The notes under the pieces were generated by a model. The model was not told where the DNA came from and made no database searches. It saw only the letters and a list, made by a program, of their open reading frames with translations. From JBHAEC01 sp041855385 (GTDB lineage Bacteria > Bacillota > Negativicutes > Veillonellales > Veillonellaceae), in contig JBHAEC010000121.1 in assembly GCA_041855385.1 (NCBI GenBank), positions 1 to 6,208 of the forward strand: DNA of 6,208 nt, given 5' to 3'. The position numbers and the translations under genes are program-made. Below, in pieces: positions 1 through 4,589 of this stretch. Within the stretch, counting starts at the first letter, position 1. Each line of letters opens with the position of its first letter.

Positions 1-296
1 CTGTTAAAATTACGGAGGAAGCCCCTTTGCGCGTTCGTCGTAGTAGAGTGCCTCAACGATCCGGCAAAAGTAGCGGCACCGAACAGAGAAAGACGGCCTC
101 ACGCCGAAAAGAAAGTAGCTCCGGCAGAGGGTACTACGGAAAAGGAGAATCGTCTAAAAAAGAGAGAAAAGGAAGCGGCAAAGGAGAAAAATCTGCTCGC
201 CTTACACAGAGTGCCGGCAAGAAAAAATCCGGCTCTACGACTTCTTCCAAATCTTCTCAAGCGAAGACATCCTTTAAACCATACTTTAAGGAATAA
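1..296 (+). CDS. 3' end of an unidentified gene: basic Lys/Arg/Ser/Gly-rich C-terminal tail (partial)
   Basis: The reading frame (first full codon at base 3) is open to the left edge and stops at TAA 294-296. It begins V-K-I-T-E-E-A-P-L and then becomes almost pure low complexity: Ser, Lys, Arg and Gly dominate, with clusters such as RRKESSSGRG and KKKSGS, and it closes with F-K-P-Y-F-K-E. No domain, membrane segment or catalytic motif is visible. Tails like this occur on RNA-binding enzymes (RNase R, DEAD-box helicases, some pseudouridine synthases) and on some penicillin-binding proteins, and the sequence does not choose between them. A GGAGGA at 14-19 lies 7 nt before a TTG at 27, so a separate 89-residue protein starting there is possible. 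I prefer the C-terminus of a longer protein because the frame is open upstream. The promoter of the next gene begins only 10 bp after the stop, and no terminator is visible. Confidence 0.55.
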   Translation, partial: VKITEEAPLRVRRSRVPQRSGKSSGTEQRKTASRRKESSSGRGYYGKGESSKKERKGSGKGEKSARLTQSAGKKKSGSTTSSKSSQAKTSFKPYFKE

Positions 297-306
297 GAGT
301 GCTCTA

Positions 307-335
307 TTGTCAATCTGAATAATCCATAGTATAAT
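307..335 (+). promoter_or_regulatory. Sigma-A promoter of perR
   Basis: TTGTCA (307-312) and a perfect TATAAT (330-335) are separated by 17 bp, which is near-consensus. Transcription would start around 342, inside the Fur/Per-like dyad at 339-357, leaving a leader of about 80 nt before perR. Confidence 0.75.
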
Positions 336-338
336 AAA

Positions 339-357
339 CAATAATGATAATTTATTG
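339..357 (+). promoter_or_regulatory. Fur/Per-type operator dyad over the perR transcription start
   Basis: CAATAATGATAATTTATTG is a 19-bp dyad with perfect 6-bp arms (CAATAA/TTATTG) around an AT-rich centre. It contains ATAATGATAAT (341-351), which matches 11 consecutive bases of the classical Fur-box core GATAATGATAATC. Its size, AT-rich sequence and position at +1 are those of an autoregulatory Fur-superfamily operator. Binding by PerR itself is inferred from adjacency. A separate Fur or Zur protein could also use it. Confidence 0.6.
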
Positions 358-420
358 ATAGAAATAATAAAGGGCCAACCATACTGGAAAGCTATGGAGG
401 TAGGAAAGGAAGGGCGCCTC

Positions 421-855
421 ATGGATATTGCGCAGAAGTTGCGTTCGGAAGGGTATAAGGTTACCCCACAGAGATTAGCGATATATCAGGCAGTTTTAAA
501 TGATCATAATCATCCTAATGCAGAGAGTATTTACAACAGTTTAAAGGCTTCTCATCCCACAATGAGCTTAGCTACTGTTTATAAGACCATGGAGATTTTT
601 GCCAAAATTAATGTGGTTCGCATTTTAAATGTAGGCGATGACTCTCATCGCTATGATTATGATGTGCACACGCATCCTCATATACGCTGCAGTGAATGCA
701 ATAAAGTTATCGATTTGCATGGAGTGGACATGGCAAAATTAAAAGACGTAGTGCATGAGGTAAGCGATTTTTATGTGACAAAACAAGAGTTGTCATTTGA
801 GGGCATTTGCCCTTCTTGTCAAAAAAAGCTGAAACAATTCGAGAAAAAACAATAA
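421..855 (+). CDS. perR: PerR-type peroxide-responsive repressor (Fur superfamily)
   Basis: This is a 144-residue cytoplasmic DNA-binding metalloregulator, a normal length for PerR. The N-terminal winged helix (about 1-75) contains KVTPQRLAIYQAV and the recognition region MSLATVYKTMEIF. The C-terminal half is the dimerisation and metal domain. Every ligand of B. subtilis PerR is present at a constant offset of six: H31, D79, H85, H87 and D98 for the Fe/Mn sensing site, and C90, C93, C130 and C133 for structural zinc. D98 (in KVIDLH) favours PerR over Fur, which usually has Glu there. In the family, iron-catalysed oxidation of sensing-site histidines relieves repression of peroxide-defence genes. 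ATG 421 is chosen because AAGGAAGGG (406-414) sits 6 nt upstream. An in-frame ATG at 394 and a TTG at 355 have no comparable site. A Fur-like dyad over its promoter suggests autoregulation, and a terminator closes it as a single-gene unit. Confidence 0.9.
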   Translation: MDIAQKLRSEGYKVTPQRLAIYQAVLNDHNHPNAESIYNSLKASHPTMSLATVYKTMEIFAKINVVRILNVGDDSHRYDYDVHTHPHIRCSECNKVIDLHGVDMAKLKDVVHEVSDFYVTKQELSFEGICPSCQKKLKQFEKKQ

Positions 856-863
856 AAGGCAGT

Positions 864-891
864 AACGGTCACTTTAGAGTGGCCGTTTTTT
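864..891 (+). terminator. Rho-independent terminator of perR
   Basis: AACGGTCAC (864-872) pairs with GTGGCCGTT (879-887), nine pairs including one T-G wobble, around the loop TTTAGA. The stem runs into a T-run (886-891). It begins 9 bp after the perR stop codon. Confidence 0.88.
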
Positions 892-930
892 CCTCTAAAA
901 CTCTAGCCTTGGAAGTGAGGATGCCCTATC

Positions 931-959
931 TTCTTAAAATGGAATAAATGTGGTAGGAT
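931..959 (+). promoter_or_regulatory. Weak candidate promoter for the VOC-tcdA-cyclophilin operon
   Basis: TTCTTA (931-936), a 17-bp spacer and TAGGAT (954-959) form the best sigma-A-like pair between the perR terminator and the next gene. The -35 match is poor. A promoter is expected here because the terminator at 864-891 isolates the downstream genes. Confidence 0.3.
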
Positions 960-985
960 ATAACATATAGAAGGGAGGGATATAT

Positions 986-1363
986 ATGGAATTTACTTTT
1001 GTACATAATAATATTAATGTAAAAGATTTAGAGAAAAGTATTTCTTTTTATAAAGAGGTTCTGGGGTTGGCGGAAAGCAGGAGAAAAGAGGCTGCTGACG
1101 GGAGCTTTATTTTGGTTTATTTAAAGAGTCCGGGAAGTAATCATGAACTGGAGCTTACCTGGCTTAGAGATTGGGAGCGACCATACAATTTGGGGGATAA
1201 TGAATTCCATTTAGCCTTCGTGACGGAGGATTATGAAGGGGCTTTTGCAAAGCACAAGGGAATGGATTGCGTTGTATATGAAAACCCCGGAATGGGGATT
1301 TATTTTATTGCCGATCCCGATGGGTATTGGATAGAAATCCTGCCGAAGAAAATGGTGAAGTAA
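986..1363 (+). CDS. VOC-family glyoxalase I-like protein (lactoylglutathione lyase-like)
   Basis: A 125-residue, single-domain vicinal-oxygen-chelate protein about the size of bacterial glyoxalase I. Two beta-alpha-beta-beta-beta modules are visible: VHNNINVKDLEKSISFYKEVLGL (about 6-28) and FHLAFVTEDYEGAF (74-87), ending in DPDGYWIEILP (110-120). The four metal ligands expected from E. coli GlxI are all present: H7, E56 (in ELELTW), H75 and E117. An active metal-dependent lyase or isomerase is therefore likely. Glyoxalase I converts the methylglyoxal-thiol hemithioacetal to a lactoyl thioester. Many anaerobic Firmicutes lack glutathione, so the true thiol or substrate is uncertain, and other VOC activities cannot be excluded. 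GGAGG (974-978) lies 7 nt before the ATG. The stop codon overlaps the next start (TAATG), which implies translational coupling to tcdA. Confidence 0.85.
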   Translation: MEFTFVHNNINVKDLEKSISFYKEVLGLAESRRKEAADGSFILVYLKSPGSNHELELTWLRDWERPYNLGDNEFHLAFVTEDYEGAFAKHKGMDCVVYENPGMGIYFIADPDGYWIEILPKKMVK

Positions 1364-2061
1364 TGGAAAATCCGTTTACAAGATTGGAGTGGCTTATAGG
1401 ACAAGATGGATTGGAGCGCCTACAGAAATCTTCGGTAGCTTTGTTCGGTTGCGGAGGAGTCGGTTCATATACTATGGAAGCATTGGTGCGGTCCGGTATC
1501 GGCCGATTGGTTATCATTGATGGCGATGAAGTGACCATTAGTAATATCAACAGACAGCTGATTGCCTTGCCGAGGCATGTGGGAAGACGCAAAGTAGACG
1601 TGGCGAAAGAGCGCTGTCTTTCCATTCGGCCGGATATGGAGGTAATAGCACAGGATCTATTTTATACGGAGAGCAAATATCCTCAATTTGTTGAATCCTT
1701 GCGAGTGGACATGGTGGTAGACGCCATTGATATGGTAGCGGCAAAGCTGGATATCATCGAAAGTTGCAGAAATCTGGCGATCCCCTGCATATCAGCCATG
1801 GGAACCGGCAATAAATTAGATCCGACAAAACTGGTGATGACCGATATAAGTAAGACCAGTATATGCCCTTTGGCGAGAGTCATGCGACGAGAACTGAAGA
1901 AAAAGGGGATACTTTCTCATCCTGTTGTATATTCTACAGAGGTGCCACTGGTGCCAAACAGAGAGGATGATTCCAAAAGTCCTGGATCTTGCGGTTTTGT
2001 TCCTTCCGTGGCGGGTTTGTTTTTGGCATCTTATGTGATAAGACAGTTATTACAACGATGA
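1363..2061 (+). CDS. tcdA: tRNA threonylcarbamoyladenosine dehydratase (TcdA/CsdL, E1-like ThiF family)
   Basis: A 232-residue cytoplasmic E1-like enzyme. The N-terminus TRLEWLIGQDGLERL followed by the nucleotide-binding loop GCGGVGS (29-35), acidic D53/D55, NINRQ (61-65), K78, and AIDMVAAK (121-128) are the adenylation core. The C-terminal motifs TSICPLARVMRREL and SCGFVPSVAG (209-218) are typical of the TcdA/YgdL branch. Zinc CxxC pairs of MoeB/ThiF are missing, which argues against a molybdopterin or thiamine role. TcdA uses ATP to cyclise t6A37 to ct6A in tRNAs reading ANN codons; tRNA-Lys(TTT), encoded downstream, is such a substrate class. ATG 1363 is preferred: the family sequence starts here, and the ATG overlaps the preceding stop by one base. 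A weak GGTGAAG (1354-1360) precedes it. The in-frame TTG at 1327 would add 12 residues that overlap the VOC gene and are not family-like. Confidence 0.88.
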   Translation: MENPFTRLEWLIGQDGLERLQKSSVALFGCGGVGSYTMEALVRSGIGRLVIIDGDEVTISNINRQLIALPRHVGRRKVDVAKERCLSIRPDMEVIAQDLFYTESKYPQFVESLRVDMVVDAIDMVAAKLDIIESCRNLAIPCISAMGTGNKLDPTKLVMTDISKTSICPLARVMRRELKKKGILSHPVVYSTEVPLVPNREDDSKSPGSCGFVPSVAGLFLASYVIRQLLQR

Positions 2062-2093
2062 CTTTACAGTTTGTTTTTACATAGAGGTGAAAA

Positions 2094-2525
2094 ATGAAAA
2101 AAGCAATTATTACAATGGATAAAGGTGATATTACTATTGAATTATTTGACAAAGAAGCTCCTGAAACGGTGGGAAATTTTGCTAAATTAATTGGTGAGGG
2201 GTTTTATGATGGATTAATTTTTCATCGTGTTATTCCCGGCTTTGTGGCACAAGGAGGTTGTCCTATGGGGACCGGTGTAGGCGGACCCGGTTATACTATT
2301 AAGGATGAACTGATAGGAAATCCACACAAACATGAAAGAGGCGCTTTGTCTATGGCACATCGCGGGCCCAATACGGGAGGAAGTCAGTTCTTTATCGTCT
2401 ATGAGGCACAGCCGCATTTGGATGGCGTACACACCGTCTTCGGTAAAGTGACGGAAGGTATGGATGTGGTAGACGCAATCAAAGCGGGCGATGTAATGAA
2501 GAAAGTAGTTATAGTAGAAGAATAG
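2094..2525 (+). CDS. Cyclophilin-type peptidyl-prolyl cis-trans isomerase, cytoplasmic
   Basis: A 143-residue single-domain cyclophilin with no signal peptide, expected to act in the cytosol by catalysing cis-trans isomerisation of X-Pro bonds during folding. The signature FHRVIPGFVAQGG (43-55) supplies the catalytic Arg45 with Phe50 and Gln53. MAHRGPNTGGSQFFI (87-101) supplies Gln98 and Phe100, and LDGVHTVFGKV (109-119) supplies His113. These line up with human CypA R55, F60, Q63, Q111, F113 and H126. The CypA Trp121 position, important for cyclosporin binding, is His108 here, as is common for bacterial enzymes. AGAGGTGA (2083-2090) provides the ribosome site. The gene lies 32 bp after tcdA and 17 bp before the C39-like gene with no terminator, so cotranscription is likely. 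The symbol (ppiA or ppiB type) cannot be settled from sequence alone. Confidence 0.93.
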   Translation: MKKAIITMDKGDITIELFDKEAPETVGNFAKLIGEGFYDGLIFHRVIPGFVAQGGCPMGTGVGGPGYTIKDELIGNPHKHERGALSMAHRGPNTGGSQFFIVYEAQPHLDGVHTVFGKVTEGMDVVDAIKAGDVMKKVVIVEE

Positions 2526-2542
2526 GGAGATAATAAAGAGAA

Positions 2543-3166
2543 GTGAACTACAGAACGATTGTGCATCCGGAGTGGTTACAAATTCGCACGGAAACCGGAG
2601 TCTCTTATGGATTTGACCAGGAGTGGTTTACTGATGCGTGGCAGAGACGTGCCGGTTGCGGACCTACAACGGCGACACAGGTTGTCATGTATAGAGCCTA
2701 TAAAGATGGTCTTCTTAATCCGGGCGAGCATAAAACCATTGACTCGGTCTTGCCTTGGATGGAAAAACTGTGGACATATGTAACACCCGGTCATGGGGGC
2801 TTGTATAAAACGAGATGGTTTGTGGAAGGGGTGCAATCCTATCTACATGATAATCAACTTGGATATAGTGTTAAATCACTAAGTATATATCCATTCAATA
2901 TAAATAGGCCGACATCCGAGTCGGTAGCTGAATTTATTGATGCCGCTTTATCCGAAGATTGTCCTGTCGGATTTTTAAATCGCCATAGGGGAAAGGAAGA
3001 AGGGCTTTCTACCTGGCACTGGGTTCCTCTTATTGGGATGAGACGGGATGGAAGAGAATATCGATGTTTCGTTTATGATGAAGGGATGGAGAGGTATTTT
3101 TCTTTAAATCAGTGGCTAAAGGATAGTACACTTGGCGGGGGCTTCGTGTTTATCAGTAAGAAATAA
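2543..3166 (+). CDS. Uncharacterised C39-like cysteine peptidase family protein
   Basis: A 207-residue soluble protein with no signal peptide, membrane segment or ABC-transporter domain. The core motif WQRRAGCGPTTATQVV (33-48) resembles the papain-fold C39/C39-like active site, with candidate nucleophile Cys39 and Gln34 as possible oxyanion-hole residue. STWHWVPLIGM (156-166) gives the likely catalytic His159, and YDEG (178-181) gives a candidate Asp179. The order Gln, Cys, His, Asp suits an active papain-like thiol hydrolase, but substrate and role are unknown. It is not a bacteriocin-processing transporter, since those C39 domains are N-terminal to an ABC exporter. The GTG at 2543 is the only plausible start: an in-frame TAA lies at 2534-2536 and the next Met is residue 49. 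Its ribosome site is weak (AAAGAG immediately upstream, or AGGGAGA 12 nt away), so coupling to the upstream cyclophilin is likely. Confidence 0.72.
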   Translation: MNYRTIVHPEWLQIRTETGVSYGFDQEWFTDAWQRRAGCGPTTATQVVMYRAYKDGLLNPGEHKTIDSVLPWMEKLWTYVTPGHGGLYKTRWFVEGVQSYLHDNQLGYSVKSLSIYPFNINRPTSESVAEFIDAALSEDCPVGFLNRHRGKEEGLSTWHWVPLIGMRRDGREYRCFVYDEGMERYFSLNQWLKDSTLGGGFVFISKK

Positions 3167-3242
3167 CCTTGCTTCTAAAAGCAGCAGATCAATATTATTA
3201 GTGAGTCAGTGATGTAATGTATAATTTAGGAGGATTGTAACG

Positions 3243-4085
3243 ATGTCAACATGGATTACGGAAAAACAATCAGAAACGTTGTCTTTAAGCACAGAGGTAG
3301 AAGCTGTTGTTTTTTCCGGCACATCGCCCTTTCAAACCATTGAGGTAGCTAAATCCAAAGAGTTTGGTATGATGCTTGTGCTGGACGGCGTTTTTCAGAC
3401 TTCCGAAAAAGAAGAGTTTGTATACCATGAAATGATTTCTCATATCCCTCTTTATCTTCATCCGAATCCTAAGCGCGTGCTGATCATAGGCGGCGGAGAT
3501 GGAGGTACGGCAAGAGAGTGCGTCAGACATGCTTGTGTAGAAGAAGTCACTATGGTGGAAATTGACGGAAAAGTGGTTGAGTTGGCCAAACAATATCTGC
3601 CGACTATTGCCAAGGCGATGATAGAAGAAGATCCGAAACTTACCGTTACTATCGGGGACGGAATTGCTCATGTTGCAGGAAAAGAAGACTATTACGATGT
3701 TATTATTGTGGACTGTTCCGATCCGATTGGACCGGGAGAAGGGCTGTTTACGGAAGCCTTTTACAAGGATACCTATAAAGCGTTGAAATCAGACGGGCTT
3801 TTTGTGCAACAGACGGAATCTCCTTTTATGCATCAGCCTCTTATTAAAGCATGCTATGATGCCATATCTAAACATTTTCCTATTACAAGGCTATATACGG
3901 CGTTTATTCCTCTTTATCCGAGCGGAATGCACTGTTTTACAATAGGTTCTAAAATGTATGATCCGTTAAAGTGGGAGCCTAATCGTCATCAGGTGTTGGA
4001 GATGAAATATTACAATTATGGTATTCAAAAGGCTGCGTTTGCACTTCCTACTTTTGTAAAAAAGCTATTGGGGATACTCCGGTAA
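3243..4085 (+). CDS. speE: Spermidine synthase (putrescine aminopropyltransferase)
   Basis: A 280-residue cytosolic enzyme of normal family length. It transfers aminopropyl from decarboxylated S-adenosylmethionine to putrescine, giving spermidine and methylthioadenosine. The N-terminal beta domain has PFQTIEV (29-35) and LDGVFQTSEKEEFVYHEM (47-64, with Gln52, Tyr61 and His62). The Rossmann methyltransferase-like domain has VLIIGGGDGGTARE (79-92), MVEID (104-108), GDG (138-140) and the active-site VDCSDPIGPGEGLF (156-169), in which D157 is the expected general base and D160 the neighbouring ligand. PLYPSGMHCFTIGSK (223-237) is also typical. AGGAGG (3228-3233) lies 9 nt before the ATG. A 76-bp gap separates it from the C39-like gene without a clear terminator or promoter, so readthrough from upstream is possible. 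No speD (SAM decarboxylase) is in the window. Acceptor specificity (putrescine or another diamine) is inferred from the family. Confidence 0.93.
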   Translation: MSTWITEKQSETLSLSTEVEAVVFSGTSPFQTIEVAKSKEFGMMLVLDGVFQTSEKEEFVYHEMISHIPLYLHPNPKRVLIIGGGDGGTARECVRHACVEEVTMVEIDGKVVELAKQYLPTIAKAMIEEDPKLTVTIGDGIAHVAGKEDYYDVIIVDCSDPIGPGEGLFTEAFYKDTYKALKSDGLFVQQTESPFMHQPLIKACYDAISKHFPITRLYTAFIPLYPSGMHCFTIGSKMYDPLKWEPNRHQVLEMKYYNYGIQKAAFALPTFVKKLLGILR

Positions 4086-4092
4086 ATAGTTG

Positions 4093-4121
4093 TTGACAGA
4101 GCATAATGTGAGTGTTAAAAT
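4093..4121 (+). promoter_or_regulatory. Strong promoter of the tRNA-His-Gln-Lys cluster
   Basis: A perfect TTGACA (4093-4098), a 17-bp spacer and TAAAAT (4116-4121) with an upstream TG at 4113-4114 (extended -10). It begins 7 bp after the speE stop. The start is predicted near 4128, about 35 nt before tRNA-His. Confidence 0.88.
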
Positions 4122-4128
4122 ACTATTT

Positions 4129-4153
4129 GTTATGGAGCAGACTGCTTTATAAC
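4129..4153 (+). other. Inverted repeat in the 5' leader of the tRNA transcript
   Basis: GTTAT (4129-4133) pairs with ATAAC (4149-4153). Two G-T wobbles and AGC/GCT extend this to a continuous 10-bp stem with a 5-nt loop. It sits at the predicted 5' end of the precursor, 9 nt before tRNA-His. It may be a 5'-end-protecting hairpin, an RNase P leader structure or, as DNA, a protein-binding dyad. There is no T-run, so it is not a terminator. Confidence 0.5.
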
Positions 4154-4162
4154 GATAGTTTT

Positions 4163-4239
4163 GGTGGGTATGGTGAAGTGGTTAACACGGCGGATTGTGG
4201 CTCCGTTATTCATGGGTTCGATCCCCATTACTCACCCCA
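4163..4239 (+). tRNA. tRNA-His (anticodon GTG)
   Basis: A 77-nt cloverleaf including the encoded G-1 (4163) and CCA (4237-4239). The acceptor stem GTGGGTA (4164-4170) pairs with TACTCAC (4229-4235) with one G-T wobble. G-1 lies opposite C73 (4236), the histidine identity pair. Anticodon stem GCGGA/TCCGT flanks the loop TTGTGGC with anticodon GTG at 4197-4199. The T arm has the standard GGTTCGATCC. It decodes CAC and CAU. It is first in a three-tRNA transcript and is separated from tRNA-Gln by one base. Confidence 0.96.
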
Positions 4240-4240
4240 T

Positions 4241-4315
4241 AGGGGCGTCGCCAAGCGGTAAGGCAACGGACTTTGACTCCGTCATGCGCTGGTTCGATTC
4301 CAGCCGCCCCTGCCA
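4241..4315 (+). tRNA. tRNA-Gln (anticodon TTG)
   Basis: A 75-nt cloverleaf. AGGGGCG (4241-4247) pairs perfectly with CGCCCCT (4305-4311), followed by discriminator G (4312) and encoded CCA (4313-4315). Anticodon stem ACGGA/TCCGT holds the loop CTTTGAC with anticodon TTG at 4273-4275. The T arm is GCTGGTTCGATTCCAGC. It reads CAA, and CAG by wobble. The single base between it and tRNA-His means both mature ends depend on precise precursor cleavage. Confidence 0.96.
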
Positions 4316-4320
4316 ATCAT

Positions 4321-4396
4321 GACCCACTAGCTCAGTTGGCAGAGCACCTGACTTTTAATCAGGGTGTCCCGCGTTCGAGTCGCGGGTGGGTCACCA
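4321..4396 (+). tRNA. tRNA-Lys (anticodon TTT)
   Basis: A 76-nt cloverleaf. GACCCAC (4321-4327) pairs perfectly with GTGGGTC (4386-4392), followed by discriminator A (4393) and encoded CCA (4394-4396). Anticodon stem CCTGA/TCAGG holds the loop CTTTTAA with anticodon TTT at 4354-4356. It reads AAA and AAG. As an ANN-decoding tRNA it should carry t6A37, the substrate of the TcdA enzyme encoded at 1363-2061. It is last in the cluster, 2 nt before the terminator stem. Confidence 0.96.
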
Positions 4397-4397
4397 T

Positions 4398-4440
4398 AGA
4401 GCCTCTCCTTAGATCTGTCTGGGGAGAGGCTCTTTTATTT
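4398..4440 (+). terminator. Strong rho-independent terminator of the tRNA cluster
   Basis: AGAGCCTCTCC (4398-4408) pairs perfectly over 11 bp with GGAGAGGCTCT (4423-4433), and the stem is followed by TTTTATTT. It isolates the stable-RNA unit from gltS. Confidence 0.95.
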
Positions 4441-4492
4441 TCCTTCTATGCAAAAAAATCATATAAAATAGGCAGTAACTCAAAAAAAATAC

Positions 4493-4522
4493 TGGTAATC
4501 AATCAATTCTATAGTATATAAT
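4493..4522 (+). promoter_or_regulatory. Candidate promoter of gltS
   Basis: A perfect TATAAT (4517-4522) has TGGTAA (4493-4498) 18 bp upstream as a half-matching -35. The predicted start near 4529 leaves a leader of about 60 nt. The rest of the 4441-4589 interval is AT-rich, with a short GCAT/ATGC dyad (4530-4541) of doubtful meaning. Confidence 0.45.
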
Positions 4523-4589
4523 TTTGGTAGCATATCGATGCGAAAGCGGTATCCCAGTAGTATCATTATAATTTGTGAGGAGAATGAGT

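Noticed and set aside
99..422. Minus-strand 107-codon frame opposite the basic tail
   Set aside because: Its Phe/Ser/Arg-rich product is the complement of the Lys/Ser-rich tail, and it runs through the perR promoter and operator.
1327..1362. Upstream TTG start for tcdA
   Set aside because: The 12 extra residues lie within the VOC coding region, lack a ribosome site and do not resemble the family N-terminus.
3170..3183. TGCTT-CTAA-AAGCA hairpin after the C39-like gene as a terminator
   Set aside because: It has only 5 bp, is AT-rich and has no T-run after it.
3220..3225. Perfect TATAAT upstream of speE as a promoter -10
   Set aside because: No -35-like hexamer lies 16-18 bp upstream, and a start near 3232 would fall inside the AGGAGG ribosome site at 3228-3233.
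3285..3671. Minus-strand 128-codon frame inside speE
   Set aside because: It is fully antisense to a conserved enzyme, with no ribosome site or family resemblance, so it is a shadow frame.
4273..4521. 82-codon open frame across the tRNA genes
   Set aside because: It runs through tRNA-Gln, tRNA-Lys and the terminator with no ribosome site, so it is chance coding potential in structural RNA.
4567..4572. Second TATAAT upstream of gltS
   Set aside because: The start would be near 4579, within the ribosome site, and no -35 is visible. The TATAAT at 4517-4522 is better placed.
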